Notes: generated by a model from the sequence alone, not told the origin. Shown: positions 17,103 through 24,670, counted from the stretch's first letter. The stretch: DNA of 39,399 nucleotides from an uncultured Bacteroidota bacterium (GCA_903928655.1 CAIYSA010000483.1:1-39399); one strand, 5' to 3'. Numbers and translations: made by a program.

Positions 17103-17737
17103 TATGTTTGATTATATATTTGTGTAACAACTAGTTGATTAAGAGGTTTAAAAATAGTGTTTTTATTTGTATTATTTTTTGTTTCAACTAAAAAAATAAA
17201 CGCTTCATAAGCAGTATCATCAACCTCAACCCAACCGCAAATAGCAGAAGAAGCATTGTCATGTAAAACAAGTTCCGTATAATTTACTAGTAAATGGGCA
17301 TCAAATTTTTTAGAAACAAAAAAAGCATTTTCCCCCGTCACTTTATGCCTAATGGCAAGTTCGCCAATACTGATATTTGGAAGGGTATAAACAAAAACAG
17401 CTGGTGATGGAAAATAATTGGTTTTATCGTCAATCGAATGTTGATGTAATTTATCCGTTTGCAAACTCGAAGCCGAATTTGAAATTACGATGGCCGTTTT
17501 AGTCAAATCATTTTCAGAAATAAAAGCAGTGTTTTGTAAAGCAAACTCCGTACACAAAAAACCTAATTTGCATTGCAAATCCATTTTATGAAACTTTGGA
17601 TAGCTAATTTCCATTGACTTGTAGGCTTCAGATAAAAATTCGGGAAGTGTGGCATTTTTTTCAGAACTAAACACTGGCGTTCCGTTTATTGAAACAGAAT
17701 TATTTTTTATATGTGCGTACGAAATGATATTGTTCAT
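17102..17737 (-). CDS. Half-length ketosynthase-like protein without nucleophile
   Basis: The 211-residue product looks like only the N-terminal half of a thiolase-fold KS. The segment FPSPAVFVYTLPNISIGELA (about 109-128) lines up with FLTPTSFIQSTHNTVGSQIA of the cysteine-less KS at 14574. It is followed by GENAFFVSKKFDAH, where the catalytic Cys would be replaced by the KKF stretch, then a helix and the strand ICGWVEV (cf. LIGGIEE). No His-containing second half follows. It overlaps both neighbours by one base, which argues for a real, co-translated subunit. A role as a non-catalytic partner of the KS/ACP machinery is inferred. The alignment was made by eye. Confidence 0.7.
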   Translation of the reverse strand: MNNIISYAHIKNNSVSINGTPVFSSEKNATLPEFLSEAYKSMEISYPKFHKMDLQCKLGFLCTEFALQNTAFISENDLTKTAIVISNSASSLQTDKLHQHSIDDKTNYFPSPAVFVYTLPNISIGELAIRHKVTGENAFFVSKKFDAHLLVNYTELVLHDNASSAICGWVEVDDTAYEAFIFLVETKNNTNKNTIFKPLNQLVVTQIYNQT

Positions 17738-18870
17738 TATATTTTAGAAAATAAAGCTGCTGCATTACAACCTCCAAAACCAGAAGCCGTTTTTATAAAC
17801 GATTGAAATGATTTTTTTTCAAATGAATCAATCACTGAAATTTTCCCAGAAACACCAAGGCTTTCGAAGCCTTCCGATTTAATCAAGGTTTGATTTTTTA
17901 AAGATTCTAAAGATAAAATAGTTTCTAAAACTCCTGCAGCACCAAGTGTGTGTCCATAATATCCTTTTAAACTATTTACCGGAACACCTGATAATTCAGC
18001 TCGTTCGATAGCAATAGATTCCATCTCATCATTAAATGGTGTAGCTGTTCCATGTGCCGAAATAAAACCTATGTCAGTTTTGTTTGTCACATTTAATTGA
18101 TTTAAACATTGAAACAATCCATCACCCGTGCGTGATGGCCCCGAAATATGATTGGCATCATTTGCTGAAAAGCCACTAATGATTTGGGCTTCATAAGGTT
18201 TTGCTAATTCTTTATTATTGGTAATTAAAATGGTTGAAACAGCTTCGCCTAAATTAATCCCAACTCTATTGGTATCAAACGGCTTACTGGGCTCATTACT
18301 TAAGGCGTTAAATGATTTAAAACCGCTCAACGTAAATTCAGATAAAATATCGCCACCACAAACAATCACGTTATTGTAAGCACCACTTTCTATATAACGC
18401 TTAGCTATGATTATGGCTAAAAGGCCAGATATACAAGCGTTTGACAAAACAACTGGAGTATGTTTAAAATTAAAATGCTGTTGTAATACATTTGCAAAAC
18501 TCCACAAATAGATTCTATTTTTATCAATAGCTGAGAAATTATTTTTTTCTAATAAATCAATATTTCCTTTAGTGGTTGAATAGATTAATAATGTTTTTTC
18601 GTCAGCAGGATTAACGCCACTTTGAGCCATCACATCTTGTATAGATAATATACTGAGTTGTTCGAGCTTTGTGTAGTAATCTGTATTTTCAATGCTTGAG
18701 AAACGATTTTTTAAAAGTGTTTCGTCAATTTTTGCAACACAAAAGGTTTCAATAGAAAATGGTAAGATTGTTTTTTTTACAGCAAGCTCCGAATTTAAAA
18801 TGGCATTATAATTTTCGTCAGTAGAAAATCCTAAACCACTTATAATATTATTGTAAGACGCAAAAACCAT
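17737..18870 (-). CDS. Beta-ketoacyl-ACP synthase, divergent
   Basis: First gene of the operon, 377 residues. The triad is complete: C146 in VLSNACISGL, H273 in ISAHGTATPFND and H307 in LKGYYGHTLGAAG. The C-terminal TASGFGGCNAAALF is the KS glycine-rich end. The N-terminal region is shorter than in FabF and lacks the usual VxxTGxG start, reading YNNIISGLGFSTD instead. It is divergent from the other active KS in the operon, so the two probably have different chain or starter specificity. The ATG is only 8 bases after a TACATTTG box, so the leader is very short or absent. It is followed by the half-KS gene with a one-base overlap. Confidence 0.88.
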   Translation of the reverse strand: MVFASYNNIISGLGFSTDENYNAILNSELAVKKTILPFSIETFCVAKIDETLLKNRFSSIENTDYYTKLEQLSILSIQDVMAQSGVNPADEKTLLIYSTTKGNIDLLEKNNFSAIDKNRIYLWSFANVLQQHFNFKHTPVVLSNACISGLLAIIIAKRYIESGAYNNVIVCGGDILSEFTLSGFKSFNALSNEPSKPFDTNRVGINLGEAVSTILITNNKELAKPYEAQIISGFSANDANHISGPSRTGDGLFQCLNQLNVTNKTDIGFISAHGTATPFNDEMESIAIERAELSGVPVNSLKGYYGHTLGAAGVLETILSLESLKNQTLIKSEGFESLGVSGKISVIDSFEKKSFQSFIKTASGFGGCNAAALFSKI

Positions 18871-18878
18871 TTATAACT

Positions 18879-18886
18879 CAAATGTA
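18879..18886 (-). promoter_or_regulatory. -7 box for the ketosynthase operon
   Basis: On the minus strand this reads TACATTTG, an exact TAnnTTTG match, between the rpmF terminator and the first KS gene. There are 8 bases between the box and the ATG. No convincing -33 TTG is visible. Confidence 0.6.
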
Positions 18887-18913
18887 AAAATTTTAACCGA
18901 AAAACATGGAAAC

Positions 18914-18946
18914 AAAAAAACCTCTTCAGTTTCCTGAAAAGGTTTT
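18914..18946 (-). terminator. Rho-independent terminator after rpmF
   Basis: On the minus strand, arms aaaaccttttcag and ctgaagaggtttt (one T-G wobble) close a GAAA tetraloop, followed by a T run. It separates the DUF177-rpmF unit from the ketosynthase operon. Confidence 0.85.
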
Positions 18947-18970
18947 AAATAGTATAAAACATATTTAAAA

Positions 18971-19162
18971 TTAAGCTTTAACAGCTTTTTCCATTACAAC
19001 TTTTCCTTTGTAATATAATTTTCCTTCAAACCAGTGTGCACGGTGAAATAAATGAGCTTCGCCGGTTGTAGTATCTTTTGCGATAGTCATATGAGGAGCT
19101 TTGTATGTAGCACGACGTGAATCTCTTCTTGATCTGGATAGTTTTCTTTTTGGATTAGGCAT
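18971..19162 (-). CDS. rpmF: 50S ribosomal protein L32
   Basis: A 63-residue large-subunit protein beginning with the invariant [18 protein letters not shown]. The middle [11 protein letters not shown] and the YYKGKVV end fit Bacteroidota L32. There is no CxxC pair, so this is the zinc-independent (C-minus) form. It directly follows the DUF177 gene (11 bases), the classic yceD-rpmF pair. In other bacteria this pair is followed by plsX and fab genes. Here a terminator and a ketosynthase operon follow instead. Confidence 0.97.
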   Translation of the reverse strand: MPNPKRKLSRSRRDSRRATYKAPHMTIAKDTTTGEAHLFHRAHWFEGKLYYKGKVVMEKAVKA

Positions 19163-19173
19163 GGTATTTAATT

Positions 19174-19701
19174 TTAATTATTGTTAAACTTTATATTCTT
19201 TAATTGATCCCATTTAGGGTCAGTTTTTTCACTCTCTTCTTCTATTTTTAATTCGTTAAACTTAGCAAGTGTTTCTTTGTCACATTCAACTTCATTATCA
19301 TCTTCTTCGCAAGGCACTCTGCGCGAAGGTAATGCTAATTCAATGTATTCATAAAGATACTGCGTGAATTCAATCTCGTCTAATCCATCTCTCAGTACTA
19401 ATATTTCATCATTACTTTCTTCAGGATTACCATGCTTTACAATTAATTTTTCATTACCACTTATTTGGCAATTATAATCAACTAAACAGCGGTCGCAACT
19501 CAATTTTACAACACCTTCAAAACTAAATAAAACATGCATTAAGCTGTTCTGTTTAATTAAATTAGCTTTAACACTAATTTTTGCAGATGTTATTTCACTA
19601 TCACTAAATTGTTCAAAGAACTTTTCATTCACTTCAAATTCAAATTGGTGCTCGCCAAACGATAAACCGCCAAACTGTATTTTGTACTGACTCTTACCCA
19701 T
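19174..19701 (-). CDS. DUF177 (YceD family) protein
   Basis: A 175-residue protein of the YceD/DUF177 family, coupled with rpmF across bacteria and implicated in 23S rRNA accumulation. It shows the beta-rich N-terminal half ([20 protein letters not shown]), the family CxxC ([14 protein letters not shown]) and the [20 protein letters not shown] motif, then an acidic segment with two more cysteines. The track ORF starts at 19725 with a TTG, but that TTG lies inside the promoter's TATATTTG box. The ATG at 19701 ([10 protein letters not shown]) is therefore the start. The Cys pairs could bind metal. Confidence 0.92.
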   Translation of the reverse strand: MGKSQYKIQFGGLSFGEHQFEFEVNEKFFEQFSDSEITSAKISVKANLIKQNSLMHVLFSFEGVVKLSCDRCLVDYNCQISGNEKLIVKHGNPEESNDEILVLRDGLDEIEFTQYLYEYIELALPSRRVPCEEDDNEVECDKETLAKFNELKIEEESEKTDPKWDQLKNIKFNNN

Positions 19702-19722
19702 AACTAATTCCAAAATGGACGG

Positions 19723-19730
19723 CAAATATA
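19723..19730 (-). promoter_or_regulatory. -7 box for DUF177-rpmF
   Basis: Minus-strand TATATTTG, an exact TAnnTTTG match, with 21 bases between it and the ATG at 19701. The longer track ORF would start inside this box, so the box decides the start. No clear -33 element was seen. Confidence 0.65.
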
Positions 19731-19770
19731 CACTTTTTTTTTATTTTATAAACTTTTCAACAAAAATAAA

Positions 19771-20388
19771 TTAAAGATTGGACGAAATCAAACATTTAGG
19801 TACAAACCACCTTTTTTCATAAAACTTCATGTTTATACCTTCATTTTCGCAAGTTACATAGATATGATTAATATTTCGTTTCAAATACCAAGCTTTTCCC
19901 TCTTTAATTTGTGTAATTACTGTGTTCAAAAGCTCATCTCTTGTAGATTTTCCTATATGTTTCCAAATTTCAAATCCTAATTCATTATTTCGCAAATCCA
20001 TTTCGCAAGCTAAACTATCAGTTCTTTCTCCAAATTCTAATTTCCCTTTATAGAACTTCTTTTTATTCCCTTTTTCGTGGGCAATTCCTAATTTTTTTAG
20101 CTTGTTTACCTTCACATACCTACATAAATAAGCCATCACATAAGTATGCCTAAACGCATCGAGTTTTCCTCCATATTCTAAAGTATCTAATCGTTTTTGA
20201 GATTTTACACTATTGTAAACCAACATCGCCTCCGGTAAATTTATTTTTATTTTCAAAGCTGCTAGTGGATGCCAAAATGCCCAACGGAATTCATATTTAC
20301 TAATATCGTGTTGACAAAAAACCTCTTGTGTAACAAAAATGCAAAGCAATAAACTTCCAAAGACTTTGATATACACTGATTTTAACAT
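19771..20388 (-). CDS. Secreted DUF6973-like protein
   Basis: A 205-residue protein with a signal peptide (VYIKVFGSLLLCIFVTQEVFCQ, cleavage near 25). The mature part has the pattern DAFRHTYVMAYL (about 77-88), then GIAHEKGN (about 101-108), then MDLRNNELGFEIWK (about 130-143). These spaced motifs (DAxRHxxW-like, HE, MDLxNNxxG) match the DUF6973-type domain as I recall it. Their conserved His, Glu and Asp could form a hydrolase or metal site, but that is inference. The N-terminal FRWAFWHPLAALKI is also typical. It runs in the same direction as DUF177 but has its own upstream -7 box. Confidence 0.6.
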   Translation of the reverse strand: MLKSVYIKVFGSLLLCIFVTQEVFCQHDISKYEFRWAFWHPLAALKIKINLPEAMLVYNSVKSQKRLDTLEYGGKLDAFRHTYVMAYLCRYVKVNKLKKLGIAHEKGNKKKFYKGKLEFGERTDSLACEMDLRNNELGFEIWKHIGKSTRDELLNTVITQIKEGKAWYLKRNINHIYVTCENEGINMKFYEKRWFVPKCLISSNL

Positions 20389-20419
20389 GATTATGTTAGC
20401 AATACGGTTTAATAAAGGT

Positions 20420-20427
20420 CAAATTTA
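20420..20427 (-). promoter_or_regulatory. -7 box for the DUF6973-like gene
   Basis: Minus-strand TAAATTTG, an exact TAnnTTTG match, 31 bases from the start at 20388. It lies only 14 bases from the divergent plus-strand box at 20442, so the two promoters cannot both be fully occupied at once. Confidence 0.5.
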
Positions 20428-20441
20428 AACAATCCGTTTCA

Positions 20442-20449
20442 TAACTTTG
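20442..20449 (+). promoter_or_regulatory. -7 box for the 90-aa protein
   Basis: TAACTTTG, an exact TAnnTTTG match. The ATG at 20456 is only 6 bases beyond it, so the transcript may be leaderless. It also shows that the track's TTG start at 20447, inside the box, is wrong. Confidence 0.55.
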
Positions 20450-20455
20450 AAATTA

Positions 20456-20728
20456 ATGGAATTTAAGAACAATACAGTAAGTCGTTTTTTCACAAAAAAA
20501 GATGTTGGTGGAGCAGAGAGCATAAATGATTTACGCGATAAAGAATTTAGTGGTAAAAGCCTTACCGCTGAGGAGAAATACGCCTTAGCAAATTTTGATA
20601 AATACCGTTTATCAATTTTAAATGCAGAAGAAGATGACGAAAAATTTAACTTATTATATCGCCAAATTCAAGTAATTTCAAACTTAGGTGATTGGCGAGA
20701 ATTTTTAAAAGAAGAATTTTCTAAATAA
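20456..20728 (+). CDS. Hypothetical 90-aa protein
   Basis: Not recognised. The 90-residue soluble protein is rich in charged residues (KKDVGGAESINDLRDKEFSGKSLTAEEKYALANFDKYRL) and is probably all-helical, with no signal peptide or TM segment. The ATG at 20456 is preferred to the TTG at 20447, which lies inside the TAACTTTG promoter box. It is divergent from the DUF6973-like gene and 133 bases before fbp. The gap to fbp contains the fbp promoter and no clear terminator. The regular codon use and own promoter suggest a real gene. Confidence 0.7.
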   Translation: MEFKNNTVSRFFTKKDVGGAESINDLRDKEFSGKSLTAEEKYALANFDKYRLSILNAEEDDEKFNLLYRQIQVISNLGDWREFLKEEFSK

Positions 20729-20833
20729 GGCCTCTAAATTCCAAAAGCGTAATCACGTCCAAACCTTATTATTAAGCATATAAGCCAAATTCAAATCATA
20801 AACAAAGGGCTTTCGGGTTTAGATAAAATTTTG

Positions 20834-20841
20834 TACGTTTG
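20834..20841 (+). promoter_or_regulatory. -7 box for fbp
   Basis: TACGTTTG, an exact TAnnTTTG match, with 20 bases between it and the ATG. No clear -33 TTG. Confidence 0.6.
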
Positions 20842-20861
20842 TTCAAAATAAAAACAGAATT

Positions 20862-21875
20862 ATGTACGCTACCACATTAGGTCAATTTATCATCGAAAAA
20901 CAAGCTGATTTTCCATTTGCTAAAGGTGAACTTTCTCGCTTATTACGAGATATTGCTATTGCCGGAAAAATTGTAAATAGAGAAGTAACAAAAGCTGGTT
21001 TAGTTGAAATACTTGGCGAAACAGGCGATACTAACGTACAAGGCGAACGTGTTAAAAAATTAGATATTTTTGCTAATGATCAATTTATTGCTGCTTTAAA
21101 AGCTGGTGGCGAATGTTGTGCAATTGCAAGTGAAGAAAACGAAGACATTATTCCTATTGATTCTGAAATTTCAAAAAATGCACGTTATGTAGTTGCAATG
21201 GATCCATTAGATGGTTCATCTAATATTGATGTTAACGTTTCTATTGGTACTATTTTTTCTATTTACCGTCGTACGAGTTTAAACGGGCCCGGCACTTTCG
21301 AAGATTTTATGCAACGTGGTACCGAACAAGTTGCTGCGGGTTATATTATTTATGGATCTTCGGCAATGTTAGTTTACACAACTGGTAAAGGAGTTAATGG
21401 TTTTACATTAGATCCAAGTATTGGAGAGTTTTGTTTATCACATCCAAATATGCAAATGCCAAAAGAAGGAAAAACATATTCTATCAACGAAGGAAATTAT
21501 TTACACTTCCCTGATGGCGTAAAAAAATACATTAAATATTGCCAAGAAGAAGATTTAGCAACTAATCGTCCATATTCTAGTCGTTACATAGGTTCTGGTG
21601 TTGCTGATATTCACCGAAATTTAATTACAGGCGGAATTTATATTTATCCAAAAACAACAAAATCACCAAAAGGAAAATTACGGTTATTGTACGAATGTAA
21701 TCCTTTAGCATTTATTATTGAACAGGCCGGTGGCATTGCAAATGATGGATACAACAGAATAATGGATCAAGATATTACCGAATTACACCAACGCACACCA
21801 TTGTTTTTAGGCTCAACAGCAATGATGAAAACAGCAATGGAGTTTATGGAAAAATATAAAGAAACTACAGTATAA
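20862..21875 (+). CDS. fbp: Class I fructose-1,6-bisphosphatase
   Basis: Hydrolyses fructose-1,6-bisphosphate to fructose-6-phosphate, a control step of gluconeogenesis, in the cytosol with Mg2+. The 337-residue length is normal. Metal-binding motifs are visible: [13 protein letters not shown] (E91, E92) and [20 protein letters not shown] (114-121 DPLDGSSN). Later, [23 protein letters not shown] and the [20 protein letters not shown] segment complete the fold. The N-terminal residues that bind AMP in vertebrate enzymes are not readily identified, so allosteric control is uncertain. It is a single gene with its own promoter. Confidence 0.97.
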   Translation: MYATTLGQFIIEKQADFPFAKGELSRLLRDIAIAGKIVNREVTKAGLVEILGETGDTNVQGERVKKLDIFANDQFIAALKAGGECCAIASEENEDIIPIDSEISKNARYVVAMDPLDGSSNIDVNVSIGTIFSIYRRTSLNGPGTFEDFMQRGTEQVAAGYIIYGSSAMLVYTTGKGVNGFTLDPSIGEFCLSHPNMQMPKEGKTYSINEGNYLHFPDGVKKYIKYCQEEDLATNRPYSSRYIGSGVADIHRNLITGGIYIYPKTTKSPKGKLRLLYECNPLAFIIEQAGGIANDGYNRIMDQDITELHQRTPLFLGSTAMMKTAMEFMEKYKETTV

Positions 21876-21961
21876 TTTAGTCCTTTAAGTTTATAAATTC
21901 CTATAATTTCTTACTACTATTATTTTAGTATTTCACATTTTATTTATTATCTTAGCTCTTA

Positions 21962-23341
21962 GTGGCTGCAATTAACATTCCCGATAAAGAAGTAAAAGAC
22001 GCATTTTACAAATCAACTGAGCGCTTTCACATCATTGCGTGCTGGGTTGGCATTGTACTTAACCTCATTTGGTTTGCCAGCGATTATTTTGTAGTTCCTG
22101 ATTATTGGCTTCCGTTTTTGATTTTCAGAATTACTATTTCTGGTATTACTGTATTAGCTTTAATTCTAAAGCAACGATTAAAAATCAGTATTTACTTTTG
22201 CGTATTTGTTCTAGTACTTGGTATTTCTATACAAAACGCTTATATGTGGAGCGTAATGGATTTAGCTCATCTTCAAAAACACACCTTTGCATATATTGCC
22301 CTTTTTATAGGCGTTGGTATGCTTGTGTTGTGGGACATTAAATTGTCAATCATTATTTTAATTGCAACTATTATAAGTAACATTATATTTTATAAAATTA
22401 ATAGCACACTTACTATTGATGAGTTTTTAATAAACGGAGGCTTGTTAACCCTTTCTGTTGCTGTGTTTTGCGTTTTTTTAATAAGAACACGATACCGATT
22501 AACTTTAAACGAAATTCGTATTAGGTTGGAACTAGCAAAATCAAAAGAAATCATTGAAGAAAAACATGAAGAAGTACTACTTCAAAAAAAAGAAATCACA
22601 GATAGTATAAATTATGCGCGAAGCATTCAGCGTGCATTTATACCTACCGAAGAACAATTTAACTCATCCTTTAAAGATAGCTTTGTATATTTTAAACCAA
22701 AAGATATTGTTAGTGGCGATTTTTATTGGGCTTATCAAAAAGATAATTTACTGTTTTATGCCACTGCAGATTGTACTGGCCATGGCGTACCTGGTGGGTT
22801 TATGACGATGTTAGGCTTGTCTTTTTTAGATGATATTATTGAAAGTAAGGCCACAACAAATCCTGCATCTGCTTTAAATTTAATTAGAGATAAAATAGTT
22901 AATACGCTGAAGCAAAGCGGAAACATTGGTGAAAACAAAGATGGAATGGACATCGCCATTTGTTGTATTGATAAAACAAAAAACGAATTGACATACTCGT
23001 CGGCAAATAACTCCCTTTATATGATTAGAGATAACGAACTCACTATTTATAAAGGAGATAAGCAGCCTTGTGGTTTTTACCATGAGAACAAACCATTCAC
23101 GGCACATACAATTTCTTTAAAGCCTAACGATTGCATCTATACATTTACAGACGGTTTTGCAGATCAGTTTGGAGGGCCAAAGGGAAAAAAATTCAGATAC
23201 AAACAGTTTGAAGAAATATTACTTAATAATGTGAACGATTCATTTTCTGTTCAAAAAAACAAATTGTCTTCTGCTTTTGAATCGTGGAAAGGCGATTTAG
23301 AGCAGGTTGATGATATATTAGTAATTGGGATAAAAATTTAA
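21962..23341 (+). CDS. Membrane-sensor SpoIIE-type serine phosphatase
   Basis: A 459-residue protein. The N-terminal ~180 residues hold about six TM helices (IACWVGIVLNLIWFASDYF to LLTLSVAVFCVFLIRT). A coiled-coil linker follows (EIRIRLELAKSKEIIEEKHEEVLLQKKEI), then a PP2C/SpoIIE phosphatase: SINYARSIQRAFIP, DIVSGDFYWAY, DCTGHGVPGGFMTM (about 270-283) and TFTDGFADQFGGPKG (about 393). It shares the phosphatase layout and linker with the larger protein at 6257 but differs in its sensor. Target proteins, usually STAS-domain anti-anti-sigma factors, are not in this window. The start is GTG. The stop overlaps that of the convergent small gene. Confidence 0.92.
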   Translation: MAAINIPDKEVKDAFYKSTERFHIIACWVGIVLNLIWFASDYFVVPDYWLPFLIFRITISGITVLALILKQRLKISIYFCVFVLVLGISIQNAYMWSVMDLAHLQKHTFAYIALFIGVGMLVLWDIKLSIIILIATIISNIIFYKINSTLTIDEFLINGGLLTLSVAVFCVFLIRTRYRLTLNEIRIRLELAKSKEIIEEKHEEVLLQKKEITDSINYARSIQRAFIPTEEQFNSSFKDSFVYFKPKDIVSGDFYWAYQKDNLLFYATADCTGHGVPGGFMTMLGLSFLDDIIESKATTNPASALNLIRDKIVNTLKQSGNIGENKDGMDIAICCIDKTKNELTYSSANNSLYMIRDNELTIYKGDKQPCGFYHENKPFTAHTISLKPNDCIYTFTDGFADQFGGPKGKKFRYKQFEEILLNNVNDSFSVQKNKLSSAFESWKGDLEQVDDILVIGIKI

Positions 23342-23559
23342 ATCTCCTTATCTACTTTGGGCTTTAAAACACCATACATCCTATAACTTCTGTAAACAGC
23401 ATAAGCTAAAAAAATAATTGCTAGAATATAGCGTTTAACACCAAAAACTCTATCCGACATTAAATCGGTAAAAAAAAACACAAAGAAACCTGTAATGGTC
23501 AATAAAACCATTAATGTACTAAAACTTAAATTTATTAATTCGATTGGTGATTTTTTCAT
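23338..23559 (-). CDS. Hypothetical two-TM protein (73 aa)
   Basis: Not recognised beyond its shape. Two TM helices (LSFSTLMVLLTITGFFVFFF and RYILAIIFLAYAVYRSYRMY) flank a short loop; the ends are charged. It is convergent with the SpoIIE gene, and the two stop codons share bases in a TTAA. A near-consensus box (minus-strand TATATTTA, 23565-23572) lies just upstream. Similar small membrane proteins are common in Bacteroidota. Confidence 0.65.
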   Translation of the reverse strand: MKKSPIELINLSFSTLMVLLTITGFFVFFFTDLMSDRVFGVKRYILAIIFLAYAVYRSYRMYGVLKPKVDKEI

Positions 23560-23666
23560 AGTACTAAATATACTTTTAATTTTAAGTTGACGTGATTTAT
23601 TTTTTGTTATGCGAAATGAAAGCGAAAAGTAATACAGTATGGTAATTTATAATAATCTCCATTTTT

Positions 23667-23789
23667 GTCCCATCGAGCGAAGTCGAGATGTTATGTTGGT
23701 TCTCGGCACCGCTCGAACAGACAATCAAACATAACTCTGAACTCGATTCAGTGAATTCAGAGATACTGAATCGAGTTCAGCATGACACG
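23667..23789. repeat. Composite palindromic intergenic element (REP-like)
   Basis: The clearest part is a perfect 16-base inverted repeat, CTGAACTCGATTCAGT (23737-23752) and its complement (23765-23780), around a 12-base loop. A second inverted repeat, GTTATGTT/AACATAAC (23690-23697 and 23728-23735), encloses a partly paired loop. A third short one is TCGA-GCGAAG-TCGA near 23673-23686. The block could thus fold into three hairpins. Base composition differs from the flanks. Elements with similar 'TCGAGCGAAGTCGA' and 'CTGAACTCGATTCAG...CATGAC' words recur between genes in Bacteroidota, from memory and not verified here. Only one copy lies in this window. Confidence 0.75.
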
Positions 23790-23816
23790 CCGCAAACCAT
23801 TAAATAAATTTTATGC

Positions 23817-23853
23817 AAAAAAATCCCTCTTGATTTCTCAAAAGGGATTTTTA
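23817..23853 (-). terminator. Terminator of the exbB-exbD-exbD-tonB operon
   Basis: On the minus strand, arms aaatcccttttga and tcaagagggattt (one T-G wobble) close a GAAA loop, followed by seven T. It lies just beyond the tonB stop. Confidence 0.88.
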
Positions 23854-23865
23854 TAAAATTATTTT

Positions 23866-24669
23866 TTATTTCAAAGAATAAGAAATCGGCATATTTGCTC
23901 TAACAGGAACCGTTCTACCGGTTTGTTTTCCTGGTTTCCATTTTGGCATAGATTTTACAACTCTAACCGCCTCTTTATCACATTCACTGCAACCTGGAAC
24001 TCCTTTTAAAACTTTTACATCTATAATATCACCTGTTGGCGAAACCACAAAACTTACAAAACACTTTCCTTGCAAGCCAGCATCTCTAGCCATTTGAGGA
24101 TATTGAATATTATTTTGCACAAACTTCATCATTGCGGCTGGTCCACCCGGAAATTCGGGCATTTCCTCTACAATTAAAAAAGGCTCTACCACTTTCTCTT
24201 CAATTACACCATCTCCTTTTCCATCACTAGGCACAACAACTGCGTCTCCATCACCTTCTTGGGTTACTGTACTAACATTTGTTTCAACCAACTTATCTTG
24301 TGGTGGCGGTGGATCAGTTTCAACTGCATCATCCTTAATAACCGGCGGCACAAACTTCACTGTTTCCAATACTGGAGGTGGCGGTGGCGGTGGTGGTGGT
24401 GGTGGTTCATTTTTATCAGCAGGTGGTGGTGTTAAATCTATTGCTGTCATGTCTAAAATCTGCTCTTTTTCAACTTCCGTTCCTTTTAAACCTAACAAAA
24501 ATTTAATTCCCATTCCTGCTACCAAAACTCCAATCATACAGCCAAGTACAATGGTTACAGTCCAATTGTATTTGCGTCGAATTTCATACGCACCATACTC
24601 TTGGTTTCTTCCTTCAAAAACAATATCGTTTCTGCTATCGTCGGACACATTATTCCAATTTGCTACCAT
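23866..24669 (-). CDS. tonB: TonB energy-transducer protein
   Basis: Couples the inner-membrane proton-motive force to TonB-dependent outer-membrane receptors. The 267-residue protein has a short cytosolic N-terminus with the Bacteroidota-typical DIVFEGRNQEYGAYEIRR (16-33), one TM anchor (VTIVLGCMIGVLVAGMGIKFLL, about 37-59), and a Pro-rich periplasmic linker including an 11-proline run. The TonB C-terminal domain covers about 185-267 (YPQMARDAGLQGKCFVSFVV ... WKPGKQTGRTVPVRANMPI). Two cysteines in GVPGCSECDKEA could form a disulfide. It is the last gene of the operon, one base after exbD. Confidence 0.95.
   Translation of the reverse strand: MVANWNNVSDDSRNDIVFEGRNQEYGAYEIRRKYNWTVTIVLGCMIGVLVAGMGIKFLLGLKGTEVEKEQILDMTAIDLTPPPADKNEPPPPPPPPPPPVLETVKFVPPVIKDDAVETDPPPPQDKLVETNVSTVTQEGDGDAVVVPSDGKGDGVIEEKVVEPFLIVEEMPEFPGGPAAMMKFVQNNIQYPQMARDAGLQGKCFVSFVVSPTGDIIDVKVLKGVPGCSECDKEAVRVVKSMPKWKPGKQTGRTVPVRANMPISYSLK
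24374..24406. repeat. Simple GGX triplet repeat within tonB
   Basis: About eleven consecutive GGN triplets (mainly GGT, some GGC and GGA) on the + strand encode the poly-proline run of TonB on the minus strand. Changes by whole triplets would only alter linker length. Confidence 0.85.
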
Positions 24670-24670
24670 A

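Larger units (their letters stand above)
23560..23865. other. 306-base intergenic region
   Basis: No gene is seen. It contains, in order, a possible minus-strand promoter for the 73-aa gene (23565-23572), an AT-rich stretch, the palindromic repeat element (23667-23789) and the tonB terminator (23817-23853). The repeat is noticeably more GC-rich than its surroundings. Confidence 0.8.
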
